DNA from: Corynebacterium suranareeae
GTDB taxonomy: Bacteria; Actinomycetota; Actinomycetes; Mycobacteriales; Mycobacteriaceae
Reading direction: 5' to 3'
Assembly: GCF_002355155.1 (NCBI RefSeq)
Contig: NZ_AP017369.1
Coordinates: forward strand, 2,294,001-2,358,000
DNA length: 64,000 nt
The notes under the pieces were generated by a model. The model was not told the DNA's origin and made no database searches. It saw only the letters and a list, made by a program, of their open reading frames with translations. The position numbers and the translations under genes are program-made. This document shows, piece by piece, positions 15,842-25,320 of the stretch (positions within the stretch are counted from its first letter, which is position 1; every line of letters begins with the position of its first letter).

Positions 15842-17548
15842 CTATCCCAACAAAGCGTCGACGAAGCCCTCCACTTCAAACGGAGCCAAATCGTCGGCAC
15901 CTTCACCAAGGCCGACTAGTTTCACTGGAACACCAAGCTCTTCTTGGACCTGGAAAACGATTCCGCCCTTGGCTGTACCGTCCAACTTGGTCAAGACCAC
16001 GCCTGTGATATCAACAACTTCACGGAAAATACGCGCCTGCTGCATACCATTTTGGCCAACTGTGGCATCAAGGACCAGCAGGACTTCATCCACTACTGCC
16101 TTCTTCTCCACCACGCGCTTTACTTTGCCCAACTGATCCATCAGACCAGCCGACGTATGCAAACGACCCGCAGTATCCACCAGCACCACGTCTGCTTGGC
16201 GTTCCACACCCTTGGCTACAGCATCAAATGCGATCGATGCAGGATCTGCGCCCTCAGCACCACGTACCGTTTCTGCACCAACACGACGACCCCAAGTCTC
16301 TAATTGATCAGCTGCAGCAGCACGGAAAGTATCCGCTGCACCCAAAATTACCTTGTGCCCCATGGATACCAACACGCGAGCAAGCTTGCCTGTGGTGGTG
16401 GTCTTGCCAGTACCATTCACGCCAACTACCAAGACAACAGCTGGCTTACCTTCATAAGGCATGGCCTTAATGGAACGGTCAAGGTCGGGGCGGCAGGCGT
16501 CGATAAGCGATGCACGCAACATGGCACGCGCCTCGGCCTCGCTGCTGACGCCGTGTGCTGCGATCTTGTCGCGCAACTCGTCCACCACGCGAGCAGTCAC
16601 CTTGGCACCAAGATCGGCCTTGATCAGCATCGCCTCGATGTCTTCCCAGGCATCTTCATCCAAATCGCCTGCAGACAAAATTCCCAGAACCGATTTGCCA
16701 AACACATTCTGGGACCGAGACAGACGCCCACGCAGCTTGCCGATACGACCCGCAGCCGGTGCGATTTCATCCAAAGGCTCTGGCGCAGGTTCTGGCTCTA
16801 CATCAGGAACCGGAGTTTCTTCCAACGCGGCTTCAGCAGATTCCACAGCAACTTGGGCAGCCTCTGCAGCCTCAATGGCTTCGGCAACCTCTTCAGGTTC
16901 TGCTTCAGGTTCTACTTCAGGCTCCACGATAGGTTCTGCCACTGGCTCCGCTACTGGCTCGACAGCAACTTCTTCTACCTCAGGACTGATCTCTGATTCT
17001 GGAGCTGTTGCTTCAACTGGTGCCTCTGTAACCTCAGGCTCTTGCACCTTTGGTGTTTCAACGACCTCTTCAGAAGATTCTGGCTCGGGATTTGCAGGAG
17101 TTTCAGGATCTACAGGTGTTGTGGGAACTTCTGGGGTATCTGGAACTTCTGGTGCTTCTGGGGTTTCCGGAACCTCAGGAGCCTCTTCGACGTTTTCTTG
17201 GGCAGCAAAAGCATCCGTCGACTGTTCTGGAGCTTTTTCTTCTTCAGCAACTGCCGGCGGAATGACTACAGGTGGAACCACCGGTGCTGCCTCGGCTTGC
17301 GGTTTATTAAGATCCTGACCATCTCGCAAGACCGGTTCTTCCGCCTGCTTAGCAGGGGCGAAGTTGAAACCACCTTGAGCTTGGTAATTTCCTGACTTCT
17401 CCTGCTGGGTTAATTCCTTCTTTTCTTCTTCGGGTTTTTCAAAACTAACGGTCTTAGATTTCGCTCGTTGGTTTCCCACGATCAACAAAATGATGATCGC
17501 AAGAACCACGAGGACTACTAGTCCAATGATCCAAAAAGTCGCATCCAT
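15842..17548 (-). CDS. ftsY: SRP receptor FtsY with N-terminal membrane anchor
   Basis: GTPase receptor for the Ffh-ribosome complex. An N-terminal transmembrane helix (ATFWIIGLVVLVVLAIIILL) is followed by an acidic, proline-rich linker of about 200 residues with repeated E-x-P units (VPETPEAPEVPDTPEVP). The NG domain follows: the N domain starts at IGKLRGRLSRS, then G1 VGVNGTGKTTTTGKLA, G3 VLVDTAGRLHTSAG and G4 LTKLDGTAKGG. The start at 17548 (568 aa) puts the TM helix at the very N-terminus; a GTG 36 bases upstream (17584) is possible. The gene lies downstream of smc and the 1124-residue protein. Confidence 0.96.
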   Translation of the reverse strand: MDATFWIIGLVVLVVLAIIILLIVGNQRAKSKTVSFEKPEEEKKELTQQEKSGNYQAQGGFNFAPAKQAEEPVLRDGQDLNKPQAEAAPVVPPVVIPPAVAEEEKAPEQSTDAFAAQENVEEAPEVPETPEAPEVPDTPEVPTTPVDPETPANPEPESSEEVVETPKVQEPEVTEAPVEATAPESEISPEVEEVAVEPVAEPVAEPIVEPEVEPEAEPEEVAEAIEAAEAAQVAVESAEAALEETPVPDVEPEPAPEPLDEIAPAAGRIGKLRGRLSRSQNVFGKSVLGILSAGDLDEDAWEDIEAMLIKADLGAKVTARVVDELRDKIAAHGVSSEAEARAMLRASLIDACRPDLDRSIKAMPYEGKPAVVLVVGVNGTGKTTTTGKLARVLVSMGHKVILGAADTFRAAAADQLETWGRRVGAETVRGAEGADPASIAFDAVAKGVERQADVVLVDTAGRLHTSAGLMDQLGKVKRVVEKKAVVDEVLLVLDATVGQNGMQQARIFREVVDITGVVLTKLDGTAKGGIVFQVQEELGVPVKLVGLGEGADDLAPFEVEGFVDALLG

Positions 17549-17846
17549 ACCCTCTATAGTGGCAGGTTTCCCCACGTTGCACACAGGTACCCCACGTTAA
17601 ATGTGGTGAAACTCTTGTGTTTTGGGGATCGCGGGTGAATAAATGAGATGCTTGCTACCGAGTCGGGTCTAGAATTTCTCAGATTTTACCAGGTCAAACG
17701 GCTAGGCTTCCCCAGTGGCGATTTAAGCCACCCAATTCCACGGAACAGGTGCTTGTATGGGCAAGACAGTTCTGGGGTGTTAGAGACGATTCTGTGAAGT
17801 CACTTCTCTCGGGGCTTGAGGTTTTAGTTTCAAGATTCAAAGATGT

Positions 17847-17904
17847 ACCAAACATGGGTGACAAGGAACTCCATTTTGAGGAAACTTTGGCACGTATGTT
17901 TGGT
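17847..17904. repeat. Long palindrome PA
   Basis: Imperfect 20-base arms ACCAAACATGGGTGACAAGG and CTTTGGCACGTATGTTTGGT, with an 18-base loop. It starts with the same ACCAAAC as P1/P2 at 12.9 kb. Confidence 0.7.
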
Positions 17905-17916
17905 TTAAAGAAAGTA

Positions 17917-17978
17917 AAACCAGACACCCGTGACAAAATTTTCACATTTCTGAATATCTTGCCACGCCTGTCTGGTTT
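17917..17978. repeat. Long palindrome PB
   Basis: Imperfect 20-base arms AAACCAGACACCCGTGACAA and TTGCCACGCCTGTCTGGTTT, with a 22-base loop, starting 70 bases after PA. It shares the GTG-A-CAA arrangement with PA. Confidence 0.7.
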
Positions 17979-18009
17979 CTCAGTCGTTCACGGCGAGGTC
18001 ATCCCCGAC

Positions 18010-21000
18010 CTAGTCAACGAGTCCTGGGTTTCGAGCTCCCAACACCATTGCTTCTGCTGAGATCAAGTCACCGGTAACGAGGTCTGGCACGAGATCTGCA
18101 ATCTTGCCCCAACCGCTAGCTGCACGATCGAGAGTTCTGGTCTTGCCGATCAGTTCGTGTGCATGCAAGCGGGAAGACAATGCGAATACCAACGACACAA
18201 CTGGGGTAAGAGCCCACATGTTTTCTGGATTGTCGGTGTTTACGCCGTCAAGTTTGTCAAAGCGGATGCGTGCTGAAGAATACAGCTGGCGTTGGGTTCC
18301 ACGCATGGCACGAAGAAGCTCAACGGCAGTCTTAATCAAGCCTTCAGTCTGGAGAACTTCACGTAACGCATCGCGCTTCTTGAAGGTTTCAAACACCGCC
18401 ATGAGGCGGGTGTTGTCTTCCATCAGTGGACCAGGAACGATGTCGGCGTTGCTAAAGAATATTTCCAGCAGTGCTTTTTGCTGAGCTTCATTCATACCAG
18501 CAATCGCGACGGTGGATTGGTCAATGCAGGCGGCATCCAAGGTGGAGTCGCGGCCTGTGGCAAGGGTGGACAAAATGTTCTTGCCGGCGACTTGTTCCAG
18601 TTGGTTGAGGATCGGCAACAGTGGTGTGCGGTTGCCTAGTTCCTCTGCTTCTTTGAATGCGCTTGGTAGTGCACCCAGGAGTTGTAGGGTTCCGATCCAT
18701 GCGGTGCGGTGGATTTCCGTTGCTGGTGATTCAGTGGTGAAAGGTGAGGCAGCCAGTCCAGAGGAAATGACTTTTCCGGGCAGTGCTTGTGCTGGAACCA
18801 GGGATGCAGATAGTCCCTTGAGGGCTGCTGCTGGTGAGGAGCGCAAGGCTGCGTGAACCACGGGCAGGTGCTCGGTGTTGCCCTGTTCAGTCCAGATGTG
18901 AGAGACATCCCACAGTGCTGGCACCACTGCATCACTGATTGGTGGTTCTTCTACTTCCCCACCAAAGAATGCAGATAGTTGTGCATATTCTTCAGACTGT
19001 GCCGAGTAGTAGCCGTCTTGTTCGACGGTAACAGCTGCTTTACCTGGTGAAAGAGGTGTGACAGAGGTGGTGAAAGGATCTGCAGTGTGTAGTTGCACGA
19101 TCAGGTTGCCTGCACCAACAAGGGTCTCGGGTAGTTCTAATTCCGGACCTGTCACCGCAAGTTCCACAGCGCTTACCCACGGTGCAGTTTGTGGCCACAC
19201 CCATGCAGCTAGTTGACGGCCAGCGGCAAGGTCTTCAAAGACAAGCTTTCCGTCAACAACCGAGATGCTGGAGAAGTTTTCTGTCTTATCAATAACTGCG
19301 ATGGTGACTGAGACACGTCGATCGACTTTGCGGTCGGTCCATTCGAATTCGATGGATCCGCGTGGCATGACAAAGGTGCTAGCTGCGATTTCTTTCATGC
19401 TAGCGATCCAGGTGCGGCCATTGTCAGGAGTGGTCATCTTCACGGTACGAAGAGGTGATCCGTGGTGGTTGCGCACACTGACCTTTGGGTCGCCAACGTC
19501 CACGCCTGTGCGGATGCGCAGCTCGCCGTCACCATCGAGATCTCGTGGGCCGCATACGCTGCGGGTAACTCGCCAGGTTGGTGGTTCGGTGGTCAGTGGC
19601 AGCTCAATGGCAATTTGTGGTGGCACAAAGCGCAGGGGCATTTGGTCACCTTCATCGGTGGTGACCACAAATGAGGCGTTGGGATCTGTTGCACCGACGG
19701 TAACCAGGCGTGGTTCTGCGGTGAAGTGTTTTTCGCCAGAACGCACGCGCAGGCTTGCTTCACTTAGGCCAGTGGTGGTTGGGATGCGGAATGATGCACC
19801 GGATGCTACTTCGAATTCGGTGGTCATGCCTTCGACGATGGCGAATTCGTGTCGGAAGGATTCGTTACGCGGTCCACGCAGACGAACTAAGTACTCACCC
19901 ACCCATGGGGCGTCGTAGATTTCTGGGTCGAAGATGGCAAAGAGTCCACCATCTGCCGGGACTTCTAATGGTTCTGGTTCTGCGATTTCTTCACCGGCAG
20001 CACCAACACCCGCAAACGCTGAGATAGACAGCATCCAGGTTTCATCTTGTCCGCTTAGAGTCGGTGGGAATTCTGCGATCAACGATTGCGCATATACGGG
20101 AAGTCCAGAAATGGAACGCACATGGGAAACTAGTTCTGCTGGGTGGTGGAAGGCTACGCGTCGACGTGGGTCAATGCACCTAACTTCCTTGTTTACCTTC
20201 AGTGAGGATAGTCCGCGGGCATCTACTCGGGAGCAGACCCATGAGGTCCAGCCTTCAACGGCAAAGCTTTCTATAACCGGTACAGGCTGGCCGGTAACCA
20301 TGTCTTCAAGTTGTGCTTCGGCTGGTGCAAGCACGTAGATCTCTTGGTGGTGGAGGGAAACTTTGTCGGTGAGGTTTTCGCCACGCTTGGAAAAGACCAG
20401 TACTGGATCATTAAAGTCAACGACTGGAACGACCCACGTAATTTGGTTTGCGGTGTCGGTAACGGTGGTTTCACGAACCTGGCGCTCGAGGGTGACGTCT
20501 AAAGCTTCGGAGTAGCCAGAGGTATCGCCCCACGCCCTGCGAGTAGAGAAAATCCGGGTGGTGCCTTCAAGGCTGACTCGCCAGTTAATTTCATCATCGC
20601 TCACGCGCTGTTCTGGCAGACGAAGGCAGACTTTGCGGCGCTCTGCATCCAAGATGAGGCGGGGGCGAAGTTCACGCAGAGCCACACCCACGGAGTTTTC
20701 GCGGTCTTCTGTACCAACTGGGCGTTCTCTAAGTTCAGCTACCACCAGTTCATCAATCATGGCCGGCAGAGTGGATTCACGTTGGCGATCTGACCAAGAG
20801 GTGGGGTGTGTGGTGGCAAACTCGATGAGTTCTTGAACTCCCTTGATGAGGGTTTCTGCCCACTGCGGTGCCAGACGCAGTGTTGCATCGAACATGAACG
20901 GGTACTCATTGGTGCCGCGTTCAACTTCACTTAGCACGGCAGCAACTTCATAGTTGCTGATACCTGCATGAACTGACAGAAGTTCCAGCGCGGATTCAAC

Positions 21001-21384
21001 ACCAGCAGGAACAGTAAGGCCCACTTGGGCAAAGAGCTTTTCTACAAGACCTTCGATGACCTGCGTGTGCTCTGCACTTAAACCCAATCCTCCGATGTAT
21101 TCACCAAAGAAATCTGCTGGGTTGCTGATCCGTGATGCCCGTGACACCAAAGTGGTCACCGTCAGGCATGGGGTCATTTCAAAGAGTTCTTCCAGGTTTG
21201 CCCCTGCACCGACCTGGCGGGACAAAAAGGTGCCGTAGAAACGGTGGATTCTTTCAAGCTCATCGTGTCGAAGCTGGATGAGTGGAAAGTACTCTACCCC
21301 TGCAAGACGCTGGTTCAGATCCAGCTCAGTTTGTGATGCCCATCCGAGCAATGAATCTGTCATGTCTGCGATGCCAGCCGGCAT
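18010..21384 (-). CDS. Large conserved protein of unknown function, 1124 aa
   Basis: I do not recognise a named family. No signal peptide, membrane helix, Walker motif or nuclease motif is visible. The N-terminal third is helical (GWASQTELDLNQRLAGVEYF, then FYGTFLSRQVGAGANLEELF). From about residue 260 to 850 it is beta-rich with several Ig-like modules: FAVEGWTSWVCSRVDARGLS, YLVRLRGPRNESFRHEFAIV, IEFEWTDRKVDRRVSVTIAV. The last 250 residues are helical again and end ARNPGLVD. The start at 21384 is set by GGGGAGAG seven bases before the ATG; the frame is open 41 codons further upstream. It lies between smc and ftsY on the same strand. Size and architecture suggest a scaffold or a defence-associated protein, but that is inference only. 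Confidence 0.85.
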   Translation of the reverse strand: MPAGIADMTDSLLGWASQTELDLNQRLAGVEYFPLIQLRHDELERIHRFYGTFLSRQVGAGANLEELFEMTPCLTVTTLVSRASRISNPADFFGEYIGGLGLSAEHTQVIEGLVEKLFAQVGLTVPAGVESALELLSVHAGISNYEVAAVLSEVERGTNEYPFMFDATLRLAPQWAETLIKGVQELIEFATTHPTSWSDRQRESTLPAMIDELVVAELRERPVGTEDRENSVGVALRELRPRLILDAERRKVCLRLPEQRVSDDEINWRVSLEGTTRIFSTRRAWGDTSGYSEALDVTLERQVRETTVTDTANQITWVVPVVDFNDPVLVFSKRGENLTDKVSLHHQEIYVLAPAEAQLEDMVTGQPVPVIESFAVEGWTSWVCSRVDARGLSSLKVNKEVRCIDPRRRVAFHHPAELVSHVRSISGLPVYAQSLIAEFPPTLSGQDETWMLSISAFAGVGAAGEEIAEPEPLEVPADGGLFAIFDPEIYDAPWVGEYLVRLRGPRNESFRHEFAIVEGMTTEFEVASGASFRIPTTTGLSEASLRVRSGEKHFTAEPRLVTVGATDPNASFVVTTDEGDQMPLRFVPPQIAIELPLTTEPPTWRVTRSVCGPRDLDGDGELRIRTGVDVGDPKVSVRNHHGSPLRTVKMTTPDNGRTWIASMKEIAASTFVMPRGSIEFEWTDRKVDRRVSVTIAVIDKTENFSSISVVDGKLVFEDLAAGRQLAAWVWPQTAPWVSAVELAVTGPELELPETLVGAGNLIVQLHTADPFTTSVTPLSPGKAAVTVEQDGYYSAQSEEYAQLSAFFGGEVEEPPISDAVVPALWDVSHIWTEQGNTEHLPVVHAALRSSPAAALKGLSASLVPAQALPGKVISSGLAASPFTTESPATEIHRTAWIGTLQLLGALPSAFKEAEELGNRTPLLPILNQLEQVAGKNILSTLATGRDSTLDAACIDQSTVAIAGMNEAQQKALLEIFFSNADIVPGPLMEDNTRLMAVFETFKKRDALREVLQTEGLIKTAVELLRAMRGTQRQLYSSARIRFDKLDGVNTDNPENMWALTPVVSLVFALSSRLHAHELIGKTRTLDRAASGWGKIADLVPDLVTGDLISAEAMVLGARNPGLVD

Positions 21385-21537
21385 GTATACACTCTCCCCG
21401 CGCAAAAATGCGTTTTCCTCTAGAACTATTGTGATGTTTAAACACACTACCCCACGTTTGTCCCTTAAACATCTGAGGCTAACCTGCGGTGTGAGCGGCA
21501 ACATCATCCATGCTCAGCACCAGTTTTCATCACGTGA

Positions 21538-24500
21538 TTACTGGGCTGAGATGGTTGATTCCATAGCTGATGCTGGCTCCATGCGTTGGGAGATAACTCT
21601 GGTCACACCATCTCCACGCATGGTCACACCGTAAAGCACGTTGGCCACATCCATGGTGGGCTTTTGGTGGGTGATCACAATCAGCTGGGAGTCGCGGCGC
21701 AGCTCTTCAAACAGTGCAATAAGGCGTCGCAGGTTGACATCATCTAGTGCTGCTTCCACCTCATCCATGACGTAGAAAGGGCTGGGGCGTGCGCGGAAAA
21801 TCGCCACCAGCATGGCAAGCGCCGTGAGTGATTTTTCACCACCTGATAGCAACGACAGTCGCTTCACACGTTTACCTGGTGGGCGGGCTTCAACTTCAAT
21901 GCCGGTGGCTAACAAGTCATCAGGTTCGGTGAGAATGAGTTTGCCTTCACCACCTGGAAAGAGGGTGTTGAATACGCGTGGGAATTCTGCTTCCACGTCA
22001 TTCCAGGCATCGGTGAACAGCTGCAGAATCTTCGCATCGACTTCTTCAATCACGCCACTTAAATCAGCGCGTGCTTGTTCCACATCGGCTAATTGTGTGG
22101 AGAGGAACTCATAGCGTTCTTCCAGTGCTTTGAATTCTTCCAAGGCCAGGGGGTTTACTTTGCCTAATGCTGCCAGATCCTTTTCGGCCTGTTTGAGGCG
22201 TGCGCGTTGGAATTTTTCATCAAAATCCTCATTGGGTGTGTAATCGCGCAACAGCTCTGCCACGGGAATGCCCAATTGCTCGGTAATTTTTGCCACTGCT
22301 TCTTCCATGCGGACTTGTGCTTGGCTGCGGGCAAGTTCCATGGAATGCGCATTGTCGCTAAGACGGTTTAAGTGCTGGCGGGCGGCATTAACAGCGTCTT
22401 TTGCGCGCGCTAAATGGGTGGTCAGCAGTGCTTTGTCGCGGTTTTGCTGGTCGCGTTCCACAGCGGCTTGGGCAAGGGCAGCTGAAACGCGCTCAGCTAC
22501 ATCGCGGGCACCGCTGTGCACGGCTGCAGCTAATTGGGTGCGCCTGCGCCTAGTTTCCATTGCTTGTTCATGGCGCAGCTTTGCCTGGCGTTCATGTTCA
22601 GCTTGGCGTCGCAAACTATCACCTTTGCCGCGCTGTTGCCCGGCGCGCTCTTCGGCGGTGCGTTGAGCAAGACGAGCTTCCATTTCCATGGCGCGGATTT
22701 GTTGCAGTTCGGCATTGGCCTGGTCGCGGGCGGTGGTTGACGGCTCGTCGGCGTCTTGTTCGTCTTCAACGCGGGAGAGGCGATCAACAATTTCTTCTAG
22801 TTGTTCGCGTAGTTCTTCCCGGCGTTGTTCGGCGGCGTGTAGGCGGCCCACATGCCGGACGCGCTCGGATTCAGCGGCTTCATGTTGTTTATCTAGGCGC
22901 GCCAAGTCACGGATGATGGAATCTCTGGTCAAATCTAATTCGCGCAGGGCTGCGGTGCGCGCGGCAACATCCACGCGGGTGTTTTCCGCAGCCTGGAGGG
23001 CGCCGTCAAACGTACCGGCAATATCGTCTAGTGCAGCAGAGACTTCAGCAAGCTTGGTTTCCGCTTCTTCAATTTGAGCAGCGATTTCCACGGTGGACGT
23101 TTCTGTACCGACCTGAATCCACCCAGCGCCGATCAGCACACCATTGCGGTCAACGGCGCGAAGACGTGGATCATCGGCGATTGTTTGACGGCCGATGGAG
23201 GGGGCGTCGACAAGCACAACGTCGGCAAGCAGCCGGTTAACCGGGCCGGCAATCGCCGGATCCAGATCAACATGGTCAAGCAGCCAGCTTGCGCCTGCAG
23301 GAATATTGGCGTCCAAACGCCATGCGCCGCCCGCCTGCGCGCCGTCAACGATGATGGTGCGCGCAACGCCGGCGTCGAGAAGCTTGTCGACGAGCCCTTC
23401 CGCAACCTCGCCAGCCAGCGCCTCGGCATGCGCGCCTAGCGCCGCAGCGAGAGCCTTATCGACGTTTCGTTGCGGCCGAACCAGCGTGGCCAATTGTGGA
23501 TAATCCACCACATCAGCTGCATCTGAGCGTGGCTTGTTTTGATTCAGCGTTTCAATCCGCGACTGCAACCGAGAGACTTCTTTTTCTAAAGTGCTACGCT
23601 GCGCGCGGAGTTCTTCAAGGCGTGTTTCTGCCGCTTCAGCCTCATGTTTTGCCTGATTAAGGGCATCTTCTAGCGGCTGGCGATCAGTCTCAATCCCCTG
23701 CTTGCGCTCATCAGTTAAGCGACGTTCGCGCTCCACATCCAAAATGCGACCGATGAATTCTTCCAGCTGCTCGCTTAACCTTTCGGCTTCTTCTTCAGCA
23801 GCCGCGTGCTGGGTGCGCAACGATTCCTCAGATGCCAGAAGGCGCACAACACCTTCACGACGATCCGAAATCGCCCTTACCTGCGCTAAGTGTTCACGCT
23901 CTGCCTCGCGTGCCTGACTTGCCTTTTCTTCTGCATCTTCCTGAATAGAATTAAGCCGCTCAGAAGCCATCTCAACGGCCATTTCAAGTTCTTCAAGTTC
24001 CTTGTCAGCAACGTCTGCTCGACGCAGCAACTCATCAGGATCTTGACCCGCATACGGCACATCAGCCGCCGCTGAACTTGCACGGTCTGCAGCAATACGC
24101 ATCGTTGCCGACACCCGCTCAGCCAGGGACGACAAATCAAACCACAACTGCTGCGCTGCCTCAGCCTTTGGAGTAATCTCCGCCAGCTCCATCTCCACTT
24201 CCGCCTGAGTGGTTGTGGCTTCTTCTAATTGTTCCTGCGCTGCTTCGGCCTGCTCACGAATCATTTTTTCGCGCTCAGTAGATGTCTCCAGCTTTTCCGA
24301 CAGCTTCACGATCTCAAAACCAGCGATCTGAAAACGAGCATCACGCAAATCAGCCTGCACCGTTGCTGCTCGCTGCGCAGCCTCAGCTTGTCTAGCCAAC
24401 GGCTTTAACTGCTTGGCCAACTCATGGGTTAAATCCTGCAAGCGATCAAGATTGACCTGCATTCCCTGAAGTTTGCGCTGTGCTTTTTCTTTCCTGCGTC

Positions 24501-25011
24501 GGTGTTTGAGCACACCCGCAGCTTCTTCGATATAGGCACGGCGTTCTTCTGGACGAGATTCCAAAATCTCAGCAAGCTTGCCCTGGCCAACCATGATGTG
24601 CATTTCACGGCCAATACCAGAATCCGACAACAGCTCCTGAATATCCATCAACCGAGCTTTCGCCCCATTGATTTCATATTCACTAGCCCCATCACGGAAC
24701 ATCCGCCTGGTCACCGACACCTCGGTGTATTCAATGGGCAGCGCACCATCAGTGTTATCGATAGTCAGCGTCACTTCTGCACGACCCAACGGCTTACGAT
24801 CTCCCGCACCAGCAAAAATGACATCTTCCATTTTGCCGCCACGCAAGGTCTTTGCAGAACCTTCACCCATCACCCAGGCCAGAGCATCAACCACATTGGA
24901 TTTGCCTGAACCATTCGGACCCACCACAGCACAAATGCCTGGCTCAAATTTCAGGGTCGTCGCAGACGCGAAAGACTTAAACCCCTTGAGCGTCAACGAT
25001 TTCAAATACAT
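21538..25011 (-). CDS. smc: Chromosome segregation ATPase Smc
   Basis: Condensin-like ATPase that loops and segregates the chromosome with ScpA and ScpB. Walker A is GPNGSGKSNVVDALAWVMG at residues 31-49. Two long coiled coils flank a hinge at about residues 500-670, where the sequence becomes globular (ALGAHAEALAGEVAEGLVDK, DDPRLRAVDRNGVLIGAGW). The C-terminal head has RLSLLSGGEKSLTALAMLV and Walker B PSPFYVMDEVEAALDD. At 1157 residues it has typical length. The start at 25011 (MYLKSLTLKGFKSFA) is the family start; the frame continues 19 codons upstream, into the acyP coding region. acyP ends 14 bases before this start, so the two are co-transcribed. Confidence 0.98.
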   Translation of the reverse strand: MYLKSLTLKGFKSFASATTLKFEPGICAVVGPNGSGKSNVVDALAWVMGEGSAKTLRGGKMEDVIFAGAGDRKPLGRAEVTLTIDNTDGALPIEYTEVSVTRRMFRDGASEYEINGAKARLMDIQELLSDSGIGREMHIMVGQGKLAEILESRPEERRAYIEEAAGVLKHRRRKEKAQRKLQGMQVNLDRLQDLTHELAKQLKPLARQAEAAQRAATVQADLRDARFQIAGFEIVKLSEKLETSTEREKMIREQAEAAQEQLEEATTTQAEVEMELAEITPKAEAAQQLWFDLSSLAERVSATMRIAADRASSAAADVPYAGQDPDELLRRADVADKELEELEMAVEMASERLNSIQEDAEEKASQAREAEREHLAQVRAISDRREGVVRLLASEESLRTQHAAAEEEAERLSEQLEEFIGRILDVERERRLTDERKQGIETDRQPLEDALNQAKHEAEAAETRLEELRAQRSTLEKEVSRLQSRIETLNQNKPRSDAADVVDYPQLATLVRPQRNVDKALAAALGAHAEALAGEVAEGLVDKLLDAGVARTIIVDGAQAGGAWRLDANIPAGASWLLDHVDLDPAIAGPVNRLLADVVLVDAPSIGRQTIADDPRLRAVDRNGVLIGAGWIQVGTETSTVEIAAQIEEAETKLAEVSAALDDIAGTFDGALQAAENTRVDVAARTAALRELDLTRDSIIRDLARLDKQHEAAESERVRHVGRLHAAEQRREELREQLEEIVDRLSRVEDEQDADEPSTTARDQANAELQQIRAMEMEARLAQRTAEERAGQQRGKGDSLRRQAEHERQAKLRHEQAMETRRRRTQLAAAVHSGARDVAERVSAALAQAAVERDQQNRDKALLTTHLARAKDAVNAARQHLNRLSDNAHSMELARSQAQVRMEEAVAKITEQLGIPVAELLRDYTPNEDFDEKFQRARLKQAEKDLAALGKVNPLALEEFKALEERYEFLSTQLADVEQARADLSGVIEEVDAKILQLFTDAWNDVEAEFPRVFNTLFPGGEGKLILTEPDDLLATGIEVEARPPGKRVKRLSLLSGGEKSLTALAMLVAIFRARPSPFYVMDEVEAALDDVNLRRLIALFEELRRDSQLIVITHQKPTMDVANVLYGVTMRGDGVTRVISQRMEPASAMESTISAQ

Positions 25012-25025
25012 AACGGGGTTAAAGT

Positions 25026-25310
25026 CTAGCGTTCCACAAAGCCTTCGACACCACGCGGCTCGCCCCATTGCTCAATAACTGTGTCCACATGACCAGGTCG
25101 ACGGTATGAACTGGGGTTTTCCTGCAACCTCCGCAACAATTCCTGGCACTGCGTTTCTGGTCCTTCGGCAACCACACATACCCTGCCATCATTTAAATTA
25201 GTGGCCGAACCTGCCAATTTGAGTTCTCTTGCCTGCGAAGTAGTCCACCACCGAAAACCCACGCCCTGGACATGACCATGAACAAAAGCAGTCAGACGAA
25301 CTTTCTCCAT
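25026..25310 (-). CDS. acyP: Acylphosphatase
   Basis: Hydrolyses carboxyl-phosphate bonds in acylphosphates. The small alpha/beta fold of 94 residues carries the signature VHGHVQGVGFRWWT with the phosphate-binding loop and catalytic Arg (about residue 21). The second motif GSATNLNDGRVCVVAEG contains the catalytic Asn. In many bacteria the second motif reads GWVRNxxDG, so GSATN is a local variant. acyP next to smc is the same order as in Mycobacterium. The gene ends 14 bases before smc. Confidence 0.95.
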   Translation of the reverse strand: MEKVRLTAFVHGHVQGVGFRWWTTSQARELKLAGSATNLNDGRVCVVAEGPETQCQELLRRLQENPSSYRRPGHVDTVIEQWGEPRGVEGFVER

Positions 25311-25320
25311 TGTGTTTCTC

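Larger units (their letters stand above)
17549..18009. other. 461-base gap with a tandem palindrome pair
   Basis: No gene is supported. Open frames here are produced by the palindromes and lack ribosome binding sites. The content is two long imperfect palindromes about 70 bases apart (17847-17904 and 17917-17978) and the presumed ftsY promoter near 17550-17640. Confidence 0.6.

Noticed and set aside
16978..17200. Tandem repeat resembling a CRISPR or satellite in ftsY
   Set aside because: The repetition is a codon-level Glu-x-Pro protein linker with no constant spacer or palindromic repeat.
16461..17318. Long plus-strand frame opposite ftsY
   Set aside because: Ser/Gly/Thr repeats mirror the Glu/Pro linker of FtsY; it is a shadow frame.
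17749..18060. 103-codon plus-strand frame upstream of ftsY
   Set aside because: Created by the palindromes PA and PB; no ribosome binding site or family match.
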